64,000 nt of DNA from Lentzea albidocapillata subsp. violacea (GCF_900100275.1 NZ_FNET01000013.1:168413-232412); one strand, 5' to 3'; positions 16,094 through 24,956 are shown, counted from the first letter of the stretch. Notes: generated by a model not told the origin, from the sequence alone. Numbers and translations are program-made.

Positions 16094-17446
16094 GTGGCCA
16101 CCACGACCACAGGGCGCAAACCGATCTACAAGCACCTCTACTTCTGGGTGCTGGTCTCCATCGTGCTGGGCGCTGCCGTCGGCTTCCTGTTCCCCAAACA
16201 GGCGTCCGAGATGAAGTGGCTCGCCGACCTGTTCGTGAACCTCGTGAAGGTCGTCATCGCGCCGACCATCTTCGCGACGATCATCGTGGGCATCGCGGGC
16301 CTCGGCAACCTCGCCAAGGCAGGCGGCCTCGCACTCCGCACGATCCTCTACTTCACCGCGATGACCGCGCTCGCACTGGCGATCGGCCTCGTCGTCGTCA
16401 ACATCGTGCAGCCGGGTCACCACGGAGGTGAGATCGCGCTGAACGAGGCCGCGGCCCAGGACACGCTGAAGTCCGCGACCACCGCGGAAACCGGTGTCAC
16501 CGGCTTCATCCTGAGCCTGGTGCCCAAGTCGTTCGTCAGCGCGTTCACGGACGGACAGCTGATCCAGGTCCTCGTCATCGCGATCCTCGTTGCCGTCGCC
16601 GTGGCGGGCATGGGCGAACGCGGTGCCAAGGTCGTCTCCGCGATGGAGACCCTCTCCAAGGTGATGTTCGGCATCATCAAGATCGTCATGTACGCGGCCC
16701 CGATCGGCGCGTTCGGCGGCATCGCCTACACGGTCGGCAAGTTCGGTGGCGGCATCCTCGGCAAGCTGCTGTGGCTGATGGGGTCCTTCTACGCCACCTG
16801 CATCCTGTTCGTCGTCGTGGTGCTCGGCGTCGTGGCACGGATCGCGGGTTTCAGCCTGTTGAAGTTCCTGCGCTACATCAAGGACGAGATCCTGATCGTG
16901 CTCGGCACCTCGTCCAGCGAGTCGGTGCTGCCGCGCATGATGATCAAGCTGGAGGCGGCGGGCGCGCAGAAGTCGGTCGTCGGCCTCACCATTCCGACCG
17001 GGTACTCGTTCAACCTCGACGGCACCTGCATCTACCTGACCATGGGGGCGATCTTCATCGCCCAGGCCACCGGCCACGACGTGTCGATCGGTGTCCAGAT
17101 CGGCCTGCTGCTGTTCATGCTGATCGCGTCGAAGGGCGCCGCGGGCGTCACCGGCGCCGGCCTCGTCACCCTGGCCGCCTCGCTGCAGGCGTTCGAGGCG
17201 CACTCGGCCATTCCCGCGGTCGGCATCGCGTTGATCGTCGGCATCGACCGCTTCATGTCCGAGGCCCGCGCCATCACCAACCTGATCGGCAACGGTGTGG
17301 GTTCCCTGGTCGTCGCCGCCTGGCAGAAGGCCCTCGACAAGGACCGCCTGAACGAGGTGCTCGACAACCCGGACCTGGTCGACGTGGACGACCTGCTGGA
17401 GAAGGAGCACGCGGAGTCCGGCAGGGAGCCGGTCGCGGCTCACTGA
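16094..17446 (+). CDS. dctA: C4-dicarboxylate/cation symporter (DAACS family)
   Basis: A 450-aa secondary transporter of the DctA/GltP (DAACS) fold. Eight membrane helices and two re-entrant loops are expected; the hallmark segments are the serine-rich loop LGTSSSESVLPRMM, the ligand/cation site GYSFNLDGTCIYLTM, SKGAAGVTGAGLVTLA, and GIDRFMSEARAITNLIGN. These point to succinate, malate or fumarate uptake with H+ or Na+. The GTG start follows GGAGGAAC. It is monocistronic, ending in a perfect 12-bp hairpin. The TctDE-like two-component genes just upstream are plausible regulators. Confidence 0.94.
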   Translation: MATTTTGRKPIYKHLYFWVLVSIVLGAAVGFLFPKQASEMKWLADLFVNLVKVVIAPTIFATIIVGIAGLGNLAKAGGLALRTILYFTAMTALALAIGLVVVNIVQPGHHGGEIALNEAAAQDTLKSATTAETGVTGFILSLVPKSFVSAFTDGQLIQVLVIAILVAVAVAGMGERGAKVVSAMETLSKVMFGIIKIVMYAAPIGAFGGIAYTVGKFGGGILGKLLWLMGSFYATCILFVVVVLGVVARIAGFSLLKFLRYIKDEILIVLGTSSSESVLPRMMIKLEAAGAQKSVVGLTIPTGYSFNLDGTCIYLTMGAIFIAQATGHDVSIGVQIGLLLFMLIASKGAAGVTGAGLVTLAASLQAFEAHSAIPAVGIALIVGIDRFMSEARAITNLIGNGVGSLVVAAWQKALDKDRLNEVLDNPDLVDVDDLLEKEHAESGREPVAAH

Positions 17447-17454
17447 GGCGTCCG

Positions 17455-17486
17455 TGGCTGGAGGCGACTCTTCCCGCCTCCAGCCA
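17455..17486 (+). terminator. Hairpin terminator after dctA
   Basis: TGGCTGGAGGCG (17455-17466) pairs perfectly with CGCCTCCAGCCA (17475-17486) around 8 nt, 8 bp after the stop. There is no T-run, which is common for actinomycete terminators. Confidence 0.8.
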
Positions 17487-17753
17487 TGTGACCTCAGACC
17501 TCCATGTATGCCGAGGTCCCGCTCTCCCCGCATGCGGCGCGGGGTGAACGGGGCCTCGGTCTCGTTTGGTGGGGAACAATCGCGATTTGCCTGAATGGAC
17601 GGTGCGCGGGCAATCGGGTTCCGGTGACGTGAGCGTCCGCTAACTGAGACGGCAGGCGGCTGACCAGCCAGAACGTCTCCGTACCCAGCTCATCCACTGG
17701 CAAACCGGGAATGTCACGCAACTCTCATCGCGCTGGCCGGAGTTGAACGTTCG

Positions 17754-17823
17754 GTTACGCTTACCCGGCTGTAACGAACGCCGACGTTGGACGCAATGTC
17801 GTTCTCCAGCCGGGAATCGTTAC
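17754..17823. promoter_or_regulatory. GTTAC/GTAAC boxes upstream of gltB (GlnR-like)
   Basis: In the 500-bp gene-free region before gltB (17487-17988), GTTAC at 17754-17758 faces GTAAC at 17771-17775, and GTTAC recurs at 17819-17823. The 17770-17776 copy TGTAACG and CGTTACA at 17818-17824 form a longer inverted pair. GTnAC half-sites are the core of actinobacterial GlnR nitrogen-control boxes, and gltBD is a sensible GlnR target. The full a-site/b-site consensus is not met, so this is tentative. The rest of the region, apart from the leader structure, shows nothing clear. Confidence 0.4.
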
Positions 17824-17901
17824 AGTTCCATGACCTAGATCACCCATTGGCGGGTGTCCCTGGGTTTCGCGGCTGTTAAAGTCGCGTCAACACGCGGGCC
17901 A

Positions 17902-17980
17902 TCGTCGTCCCGTGCTCCCACCTGTTGGTTCGAGGTCTGAGCACGAGGACTTTGTTCTTTAGCGAGGACGACGAAGGAGG
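17902..17980 (+). promoter_or_regulatory. Predicted structured RNA leader of gltB
   Basis: TCGTCGTCC (17902-17910) pairs perfectly with GGACGACGA (17966-17974). Directly inside its 5' arm, CGTGCTC (17911-17917) pairs with GAGCACG (17939-17945), enclosing ACCT/AGGT (17919-17922 with 17933-17936). The outer helix runs into the ribosome binding site AAGGAGG (17974-17980), so folding could hide or expose translation of gltB. I do not match it to a named riboswitch class. Confidence 0.5.
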
Positions 17981-17988
17981 TCTGCGCA

Positions 17989-20900
17989 GTGATCTTCTCC
18001 GCCATCCCCGGCCCCCAGGGTCTCTACGACCCGGCTGATGAGCGCGACGCGTGCGGCGTCGCCATGGTGGCCGACATCCAGGGCAGGCGTTCGCACGGCA
18101 TCGTGAGTGATGCCCTGACGGCGCTGGCGAACCTGGAGCACCGAGGCGCCGCCGGCGCCGAGCCCACGTCGGGCGACGGTGCTGGCATTCTTTTGCAGCT
18201 GCCGGACGAGTTCCTGCGTGCTGTGGTCGAGTTCGAGCTCCCGGAACGCGACCGGTACGCGGCGGGAATCGCTTTCCTGCCGTTTGACTCCGAAGAACGC
18301 GCTACCGCGATGCAGGAGATCGAGCGCATCGCGGAAGAGGAGAACCTCGTCGTTCTCGGCTGGCGCGACGTCCCGGTCGACCCGGAGAAGGCGAACGTCG
18401 GCCCGACCGCGATGTCGGTGGCGCCGCACTTCGCGCAGCTCTTCGTGAAGGGCACGCGCGACGAGGCCGGGATCGGCCTGGACCGCCTGGCCTTCTGCCT
18501 GCGCAAGCGGGTCGAGCACGAGGGCAGCGTCTACTTCCCTTCCCTGTCGGCGCGCACGATCGTCTACAAGGGAATGCTGACGACCGAGCAGCTGCCGGCG
18601 TTCTTCCCCGACCTGCACGACGAGCGCCTCTACTCGGCGATCGCGTTGGTGCACAGTCGTTTCTCCACGAACACCTTCCCCTCGTGGCCGCTCGCGCACC
18701 CGTTCCGGTTCGTCGCGCACAACGGTGAGATCAACACCGTCCGCGGCAACCGCAACCGCATGCGTGCCCGCGAGGCGTTGCTGGACAGCGAACTCATCCC
18801 GGGCGACCTCGCCCGGCTGTTCCCGATCTGCAACCCGGACGGCTCAGACTCGGCGTCGTTCGACGAGGTGCTGGAGCTGCTGCACCTCGGCGGCCGCAGC
18901 CTTCCGCACGCGGTGCTGATGATGATCCCGGAGGCGTGGGAGAACCACGCCACGATGGACCCGAAGCGCCGCGCGTTCTACCAGTTCCACGCGTCGCTGA
19001 TGGAGCCGTGGGACGGTCCGGCCTGTGTCACGTTCACCGACGGCGAGCTCGTCGGCGCGGTGCTCGACCGCAACGGACTGCGCCCCGCCCGCTGGTGGCA
19101 GACCGCCGACGGCCGGGTCGTGCTGGCCTCCGAGACCGGTGTGCTCGACGTGCCGTCCGACCAGGTCGTCGCGAAGGGTCGCCTGCAGCCCGGCCGCATG
19201 TTCCTGGTGGACACCACGCAGGGCCGCATCATCGACGACGACGAGTTCAAGTCGTCGCTGGCCTCGGACTCGCCCTACGACGAGTGGCTGCACGCCGGCC
19301 TGCTCGACCTCGCCGACCTGTCGGACCGCGAGCACGTGGTGCAGAGCCACGAGTCCGTCGTGCGCCGCCAGCTCACCTTCGGCTACACCGAGGAGGAGCT
19401 GCGGATCCTGCTCACGCCCATGTCGATCATGGGTATGGAGCCGCTGGCCTCGATGGGCACGGACACCCCGGTCGCGGCGCTCAGCCAGCGCTCCCGGCTG
19501 CTCTACGACTACTTCGTGCAGAACTTCGCGCAGGTCACGAACCCGCCGCTGGACGCGATCCGCGAAGAGATCGTCACGTCCGTCAAGCGCGTGATGGGCC
19601 CCGAGCAGAACCTGCTCGACCCCGGCCCCGTCTCGTGCCGCCACGTGACGCTCGACTACCCGGTCATCGACAACGACGAGCTCGCCAAGCTCATCCACAT
19701 CAACGACGACGGCGACCTGCCGGGCTTCGCCTGCACCGTCCTCTCCGGACTGTACGAGGTGGACGGTGGCGGCGAGGCGCTCGCCGCCGCGATCGAGCGC
19801 GTGCGTCGCGAGGCGTCGGAGGCCATCGCGAACGGCGCCCGGACGCTGGTGCTGTCCGACCGCGACTCGGACCACCGCATGGCGCCGATCCCGTCGCTGC
19901 TGCTCGTCTCCTCGGTGCACCACCACCTGGTGCGCACCAAGGAACGCCTGCGCGTCGCGCTCGTCGTCGAGTCCGGTGACTGCCGCGAGGTCCACCACGT
20001 CGCCGCGCTGCTGAGCTACGGCGCCGCCGCGGTGAACCCGTACCTCGCGTTCGAGACGATTGAGGACCTGATCAATCAGGGCGCCATCACCGGCGTGCGC
20101 GCGCACAAGGCCGTGCGCAACTACGTCAAGGCGCTCGTCAAGGGCGTCCTGAAGATCATGTCGAAGATGGGCATCTCGACCGTCGGCGCCTACACCGCGG
20201 CGCAGATCTTCGAGGCGGTCGGCCTGTCGAACGACCTGCTGGACGAGTACTTCACCGGCACGCAGTCGAAGCTCGGCGGCGCCGGCCTGGAGGTGCTCGC
20301 CGAGGAGGTGGCGCTGCGCCACCGCCGCGCGTACCCGGACAACCCGACCGACCGCGCGCACCGCAGGCTCGATGTCGGAGGCGAGTACTCGTACCGCCGT
20401 GAGGGCGAGCTGCACCTGTTCACGCCGGAGACGGTGTTCCTGTTGCAGCACGCCACGAAGACGCGCAAGGAAGATGTCTTCCGCCAGTACACGGCGGAGG
20501 TCGAGCGCATCTCCCGGCAGGGCGGCACGTTGCGCGGGCTGTTCAAGTTCCGTAACGAGGGCCGCACGCCGATCCCGATCGACGAGGTCGAGCCCGTGAG
20601 CTCGATCGTCAAGCGCTTCAACACCGGCGCCATGTCGTACGGCTCGATCTCGGCCGAGGCGCACGAAACCCTTGCCATCGCGATGAACCGGCTCGGTGGC
20701 CGGTCCAACAGTGGCGAGGGCGGTGAAGACAGGGAGCGCCTGTACGACCCGGAGCGTCGTTCCGCGGTCAAGCAGGTCGCGAGTGGACGGTTCGGCGTCA
20801 CGAGCGAGTACCTCGTGAACGCCACGGACATCCAGATCAAGATGGCTCAGGGCGCGAAGCCCGGCGAGGGTGGCCAGCTGCCCGGCTTCAAGGTCTACCC

Positions 20901-22512
20901 GTGGATCGCGCGCACCCGGCACTCCACGCCGGGTGTCGGCCTGATCTCGCCGCCGCCGCACCACGACATCTACTCGATCGAGGATCTGGCGCAACTCATC
21001 CACGATCTGAAGAACGCGAACGAGCAGGCACGGGTTCACGTGAAGCTCGTCTCGTCGATCGGCGTGGGCACGGTCGCGGCGGGTGTCGCCAAGGCGCACG
21101 CGGACGTCGTGCTGATCTCCGGCTACGACGGCGGCACCGGCGCTTCGCCGATGAACTCGCTCAAGCACGCCGGCACGCCCTGGGAGATCGGTCTTGCCGA
21201 GACCCAGCAGACGTTGCTGCTCAACGGTTTGCGCGACCGCATCACCGTCCAGGTCGATGGCGCGATGCGCACCGGCCGGGACGTCGTGGTCGCGGCTTTG
21301 CTCGGTGCCGAGGAGTTCGGTTTCGCCACGGCGCCGCTGATCGTCGCGGGCTGCGTGATGATGCGCGTCTGCCACCTGGACACGTGCCCGGTCGGCGTCG
21401 CCACGCAGAACCCCGACCTGCGCGCCCGCTACACCGGCCAGGCCGACCACGTCGTGAACTTCTTCGAGTTCATCGCGCAGGAGGCCCGGGAGATCCTCGC
21501 CGAGCTGGGCTTCCGCACGATCGACGAGGCCGTCGGTCACGCGGAGCTGCTCGACAAGGACGAGGCGATCGAGCACTGGAAGACCGAAGGCCTGAACCTG
21601 GCCCCGGTCTTCGAGGTGCCGCAGACCCCGTACCCGACGGCGAAGCGCAAGGTCCGCGACCAGGACCACGGCCTCGACAAGGCACTGGACCGCACGCTGA
21701 TCCAGCTCGCCGAGGCGGCGCTGGAGGACGCGCACCAGGTCACCCTGGAACTGCCCGTCCGCAACGTCAACCGCACGGTCGGCACGCTGCTCGGCGCCGA
21801 GGTCACCCGCCGCTTCGGCGGCGAGGGCCTGGAGGACGACACGATCCGGGTCAAGCTGACCGGGTCGGCCGGCCAGTCGCTCGGCGCGTTCCTGCCGCGC
21901 GGCATCACGCTGGAGATGGTCGGCGACGCGAACGACTACGTCGGCAAGGGCCTGTCCGGCGGGCGGATCATCGTCCGGCCGCACGACGACGCGCCGTTCC
22001 GCGCCGAGCAGCAGGTGATCGCGGGCAACGTGATCGGCTACGGCGCCACGTCCGGTGAGATCTTCCTGCGCGGCCGGGTCGGCGAACGCTTCTGCGTCCG
22101 CAACTCCGGCGCATTGCTGGTGGCGGAGGGTGTGGGCGACCACGCGTTCGAATACATGACCGGTGGCCGGGCCGTGGTGCTCGGGCCGACCGGACGGAAC
22201 GTCGCGGCCGGCATGTCCGGCGGCATCGCGTACGTGCTCGACCTGGATCCCCTGTCGGTGAACCAGGAGATGGTGAATCTGCAGCGCCTCAGCGCCGAGG
22301 ACCTGCGTTGGCTCAAGGACGCCGTCACCAAGCACCACAAGGCGACGGGCTCTGCCGTCGCCGCGTCGCTGCTCGGTGACTGGACCCGTCGGGCCGGTGC
22401 GTTCACGAAGGTCATGCCCGGTGACTACCAGCGCGTTCTCGAGGCCATGCGCCTCGCCCGCGCCGAGGGCCGGGACGTTGACGCGGCTGTCATGGAGGCG
22501 TCTCGTGGCTGA
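17989..22512 (+). CDS. gltB: Glutamate synthase large (alpha) subunit
   Basis: A 1507-aa NADPH-type GOGAT subunit that makes two glutamates from glutamine and 2-oxoglutarate. The propeptide ends before the N-terminal nucleophile Cys22 (DERDACGVAMV), beginning the class II glutaminase domain (to about residue 430). A central domain follows, then the FMN/2-oxoglutarate barrel with SGYDGGTGASP, and the 3Fe-4S cysteines Cys1122, Cys1128 and Cys1133 (CVMMRVCHLDTCPVG). The C-terminal GXGXG helix contains GDANDYVGKGLSGG. The GTG start is preceded by GAAGGAGGT, at the end of a foldable leader. It overlaps gltD by 8 bp. Confidence 0.98.
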   Translation: MIFSAIPGPQGLYDPADERDACGVAMVADIQGRRSHGIVSDALTALANLEHRGAAGAEPTSGDGAGILLQLPDEFLRAVVEFELPERDRYAAGIAFLPFDSEERATAMQEIERIAEEENLVVLGWRDVPVDPEKANVGPTAMSVAPHFAQLFVKGTRDEAGIGLDRLAFCLRKRVEHEGSVYFPSLSARTIVYKGMLTTEQLPAFFPDLHDERLYSAIALVHSRFSTNTFPSWPLAHPFRFVAHNGEINTVRGNRNRMRAREALLDSELIPGDLARLFPICNPDGSDSASFDEVLELLHLGGRSLPHAVLMMIPEAWENHATMDPKRRAFYQFHASLMEPWDGPACVTFTDGELVGAVLDRNGLRPARWWQTADGRVVLASETGVLDVPSDQVVAKGRLQPGRMFLVDTTQGRIIDDDEFKSSLASDSPYDEWLHAGLLDLADLSDREHVVQSHESVVRRQLTFGYTEEELRILLTPMSIMGMEPLASMGTDTPVAALSQRSRLLYDYFVQNFAQVTNPPLDAIREEIVTSVKRVMGPEQNLLDPGPVSCRHVTLDYPVIDNDELAKLIHINDDGDLPGFACTVLSGLYEVDGGGEALAAAIERVRREASEAIANGARTLVLSDRDSDHRMAPIPSLLLVSSVHHHLVRTKERLRVALVVESGDCREVHHVAALLSYGAAAVNPYLAFETIEDLINQGAITGVRAHKAVRNYVKALVKGVLKIMSKMGISTVGAYTAAQIFEAVGLSNDLLDEYFTGTQSKLGGAGLEVLAEEVALRHRRAYPDNPTDRAHRRLDVGGEYSYRREGELHLFTPETVFLLQHATKTRKEDVFRQYTAEVERISRQGGTLRGLFKFRNEGRTPIPIDEVEPVSSIVKRFNTGAMSYGSISAEAHETLAIAMNRLGGRSNSGEGGEDRERLYDPERRSAVKQVASGRFGVTSEYLVNATDIQIKMAQGAKPGEGGQLPGFKVYPWIARTRHSTPGVGLISPPPHHDIYSIEDLAQLIHDLKNANEQARVHVKLVSSIGVGTVAAGVAKAHADVVLISGYDGGTGASPMNSLKHAGTPWEIGLAETQQTLLLNGLRDRITVQVDGAMRTGRDVVVAALLGAEEFGFATAPLIVAGCVMMRVCHLDTCPVGVATQNPDLRARYTGQADHVVNFFEFIAQEAREILAELGFRTIDEAVGHAELLDKDEAIEHWKTEGLNLAPVFEVPQTPYPTAKRKVRDQDHGLDKALDRTLIQLAEAALEDAHQVTLELPVRNVNRTVGTLLGAEVTRRFGGEGLEDDTIRVKLTGSAGQSLGAFLPRGITLEMVGDANDYVGKGLSGGRIIVRPHDDAPFRAEQQVIAGNVIGYGATSGEIFLRGRVGERFCVRNSGALLVAEGVGDHAFEYMTGGRAVVLGPTGRNVAAGMSGGIAYVLDLDPLSVNQEMVNLQRLSAEDLRWLKDAVTKHHKATGSAVAASLLGDWTRRAGAFTKVMPGDYQRVLEAMRLARAEGRDVDAAVMEASRG

Positions 22513-24010
22513 TCCACAGGGATTCATGAAGTACACCCGGTCCGACGCGCCGAAGCGTCCGAAGCCGGATCGACTGCAGGACTGGAACGAGGTCTACCTC
22601 CGCGAGGAACCTCCCGAGCGCAACGCCGCCGTGCGCACGCAGGCGACGCGGTGCATGGACTGCGGCATTCCCTTCTGCCACAGCGGAACCGCGGGCTGTC
22701 CACTCGGGAACCTGATCCCCGAGTGGAACGACCTGGTGCGCCGCGGCGACTGGGAGCTCGCCTCGGACCGCTTGCACGCCACCAACAACTTCCCGGAGTT
22801 CACGGGTCGTCTGTGCCCGGCACCGTGTGAGGCCGCCTGCGTGCTGGCGATCTCGCACGACGCCGGTGGTGCCGTCGCGATCAAGCGGGTCGAGGAGACC
22901 ATCGCGGACGTGTCCTGGGAGAACGGCTACGTGCAGCCGGCCCAGGCGACGGTGTCCTCCGGCAAGCGCGTCGCGATCGTCGGTTCCGGCCCCGCCGGAC
23001 TCGCCGCCGCGCAGCAGCTGACCCGCGCGGGCCACGAGGTCGTGGTGTACGAACGGGACGACCGGCTCGGTGGCCTGCTGCGGTACGGCATCCCCGAGTT
23101 CAAGATGGAGAAGAAGATCCTCGACCGCCGCCTGTCGCAGCTTCGCCGCGAGGGCACCAGGTTCGTCACCGGCTGCGAGGTCGGCGTCGACATCACCGTC
23201 GAGGAGCTGCGAGCCCAGTTCGACTCGGTCGTACTCGCCGTGGGTGCGCTGCGCGGCCGTGACGACAAGACGACTCCGGGACGTGAGCTCAAGGGCGTGC
23301 ACCTCGCGATGGACCACCTGGTCCCCGCGAACCGCGCCGTCGAAGGCGACGGCCCGTCCGCGTACTCGGCCGAGGGCAAGCACGTCATCGTCATCGGTGG
23401 CGGCGACACGGGCGCCGACTGCTACGGCACCGCGACCCGCGAGGGCGCGCTGTCCGTGACGCAGCTCGACCAGTACCCGATGCCCCCGTCGGTCCGCGAC
23501 GACGACCGTTCGCCGTGGCCGGTGTGGCCGCACATCCTGCGCACGTACCCCGCGCACGAGGAGGCCGGCGAACGCCGCTTCACCGTGGCGGTCAAGCGTT
23601 TCGTGGGCGACGACGACGGCCACGTGCGCTTCATCGAGCTGCAGCAGGTACGCGTCGAGAAGGACTCGTCCGGCCGCCGCAGCGTGGTGCCGCTGACCGA
23701 CGAGGTCGAGGTCCTGCCCGCGGACATGGTGCTGCTGGCGATCGGCTTCGAGGGCGTCGAGCACATGCGGTTGCTCGACGACCTGGGCATCTCCCTGACG
23801 CAGCGCGGCACGATCTCGTGCGGCTCCGACTGGCAGACGACCGCGCCCGGCGTGTTCGTCTGCGGGGACGCCCACCGTGGCGCTTCCCTCGTGGTGTGGG
23901 CGATCGCGGAGGGGCGGTCCGTGGCGAACGCCGTGGACAGTTTCCTCACGGGTTCCTCGAACCTGCCTTCGCCGGTCATCCCGAACCAGCTTCCGCTCGC
24001 TGTGGTCTGA
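22505..24010 (+). CDS. gltD: Glutamate synthase small (beta) subunit
   Basis: A 501-aa FAD-NADPH oxidoreductase that passes electrons to GltB. The N-terminal iron-sulfur region carries RCMDCGIPFCHSGTAGCPLG and CPAPCEAACV (two 4Fe-4S clusters). The FAD-binding Rossmann is VAIVGSGPAGLAAAQQL, and the NADPH-binding one VIVIGGGDTGADC. VFVCGDAHRGASLVVWAI closes the FAD site. GTG 22505, inside the gltB end and preceded by GGAGG, is chosen because it matches the family N-terminus (GFMKYTRSDAPKRP); a longer reading frame upstream is only gltB in another frame. Followed by a strong hairpin. Confidence 0.97.
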   Translation: MADPQGFMKYTRSDAPKRPKPDRLQDWNEVYLREEPPERNAAVRTQATRCMDCGIPFCHSGTAGCPLGNLIPEWNDLVRRGDWELASDRLHATNNFPEFTGRLCPAPCEAACVLAISHDAGGAVAIKRVEETIADVSWENGYVQPAQATVSSGKRVAIVGSGPAGLAAAQQLTRAGHEVVVYERDDRLGGLLRYGIPEFKMEKKILDRRLSQLRREGTRFVTGCEVGVDITVEELRAQFDSVVLAVGALRGRDDKTTPGRELKGVHLAMDHLVPANRAVEGDGPSAYSAEGKHVIVIGGGDTGADCYGTATREGALSVTQLDQYPMPPSVRDDDRSPWPVWPHILRTYPAHEEAGERRFTVAVKRFVGDDDGHVRFIELQQVRVEKDSSGRRSVVPLTDEVEVLPADMVLLAIGFEGVEHMRLLDDLGISLTQRGTISCGSDWQTTAPGVFVCGDAHRGASLVVWAIAEGRSVANAVDSFLTGSSNLPSPVIPNQLPLAVV

Positions 24011-24041
24011 CAACGGCGTCCGACCTGCGGAGAGCAGCATG

Positions 24042-24075
24042 ACGCCCCGCGCGACAATGACGTCGCGCGGGGCGT
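24042..24075 (+). terminator. Terminator of gltBD
   Basis: Perfect 13-bp arms ACGCCCCGCGCGA (24042-24054) and TCGCGCGGGGCGT (24063-24075) around 8 nt, followed by TCGCCTTCTCT, 31 bp after the gltD stop. Confidence 0.85.
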
Positions 24076-24099
24076 TCGCCTTCTCTAGGGTCTGCGTTC

Positions 24100-24522
24100 G
24101 TGGAGGAGTTTCCGCTCGCGTTCGCGTCGATCCAGGGCGAGTTCGGCGGCACGACCTGGGACGCGGTGGCAGCGTGGTTCGACGAGCTGCGCCGGGAGAA
24201 CGACGGCTTCGCCTCGCACCAGTACGTGAGGGACGTCGTCGCCAGCGTGCTCGACAGCGGCGTGGCCGACCGCCTGGGAGTGACAACGTCGATGCACGAC
24301 CTCGTCGTGGTGTCGCTGGACACGCCGAACGGGCACTACGAGACGATCAAGGTGCTCGCGCCGTCACCGATGGCACCCGTCGATGACGGCTGCTTCGTGC
24401 TGACCTTCTACGGCCGCAAGAAGCGCAGACAGGGACGCCGGGTGATCGAGCAGCACCCGGTCGCCGAGGCCGTGCCCGCGTTCTGGCGGATGGTGGAGGA
24501 GAAGTTCGGCGTCACGCGCTAG
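24100..24522 (+). CDS. Hypothetical protein, 140 aa
   Basis: A predicted soluble protein with normal codon bias from GTG 24100. It begins EEFPLAFASIQGEFGGTTW, has a helical middle (ELRRENDGFASHQYVRDVV) and a strand-rich second half with LVVVSLDTPNGHYETIKVL and CFVLTFYGRKKRRQGRR. No signal peptide, membrane helix or catalytic motif is evident, and I do not recognise the family. It stands alone after the gltBD terminator. On the other strand a broken TIR domain begins exactly where this gene ends. Confidence 0.7.
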   Translation: MEEFPLAFASIQGEFGGTTWDAVAAWFDELRRENDGFASHQYVRDVVASVLDSGVADRLGVTTSMHDLVVVSLDTPNGHYETIKVLAPSPMAPVDDGCFVLTFYGRKKRRQGRRVIEQHPVAEAVPAFWRMVEEKFGVTR

Positions 24523-24725
24523 CCGGCTGACCGCGCGCCTGCGGTCGCGCAACTCGAGGTGCAAACGCTCACGCGACGCTTCACCTACCTGAATCCCGTC
24601 GTCGGGATGAACTTCAGGAAACTTTCGTGGTCACGGTCGAGCAAGTCACGGATCAGTGTCGCGATCACCACATTCTGGGTCGCATGGCTGATGAAAACCC
24701 TCGCCACGACGGTCTCCTTTGGCAT
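24523..24725 (-). pseudogene. Frameshifted remnant of a TIR domain
   Basis: From the ATG at 24725 the frame reads ARVFISHATQNVVIATLIRD, then LLDRDHESFLKFIPTTG, the beginning of a bacterial TIR domain (compare VFISHAs...A..l...L...H.vFLD.dP..GI). At about 24592 the frame is lost: the first frame stops at once (tag), while shifting the frame by one base gives IQVGEASRERLHLELRD, the expected next TIR segment (G-IQVGE-W-.-RL..EL). No TIR sequence is seen past 24522. Such domains usually head STAND or WD40 conflict proteins, so this is probably the stub of a lost defence or signalling gene. A longer frame on the other strand (24559-24954) has no family-like content. Confidence 0.6.
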
Positions 24726-24903
24726 TCGGTCACCGATTGTGCAGATCCGGCAGGGATCGGTCGCCGGTTTTCCACTAAACGGCACATTTACAACGCGCGA
24801 TGATCACTCTGCGCATGCGTACGTTTCCGTGAACCAGAAGCCCTTTCGGGTGAAATTTGGGTGTGATGCGGGCAAAGTCAGTCTCGTATATCGCGAAGGT
24901 TGT

Positions 24904-24922
24904 CCAGTTTGGGCGAAACTGG
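24904..24922. promoter_or_regulatory. Inverted repeat upstream of the small secreted gene
   Basis: CCAGTTT and AAACTGG form 7-bp arms around GGGCG, 35 bp before the ATG at 24957 and just downstream of an AT-rich GTATAT (about 24888). Its position suits a repressor operator for the secreted protein/carbonic anhydrase genes. The rest of 24726-24956 shows nothing else that I can support. Confidence 0.35.
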
Positions 24923-24956
24923 TAGCTGTAGAGCAACTTGGTCGGGGGGTGTGAGC

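Noticed and set aside
17494..17721. A 75-codon minus-strand frame in the dctA-gltB gap
   Set aside because: It passes through the dctA terminator zone, has no ribosome binding site of note and no recognisable family.
17902..17974. A tRNA-like GGTTCGAG in the gltB leader
   Set aside because: No acceptor, D-arm or anticodon arm can be built around it; it forms part of the leader hairpin loop.
18844..22536. A 1230-codon open frame on the minus strand across gltB
   Set aside because: It is the mirror of gltB codon bias in GC-rich DNA, with His/Arg/Asp-rich low-complexity content and no family match.
24559..24954. A 131-codon plus-strand frame opposite the TIR remnant
   Set aside because: No family-like content, while the other strand reads consecutive TIR motifs; the frame is probably open by chance.
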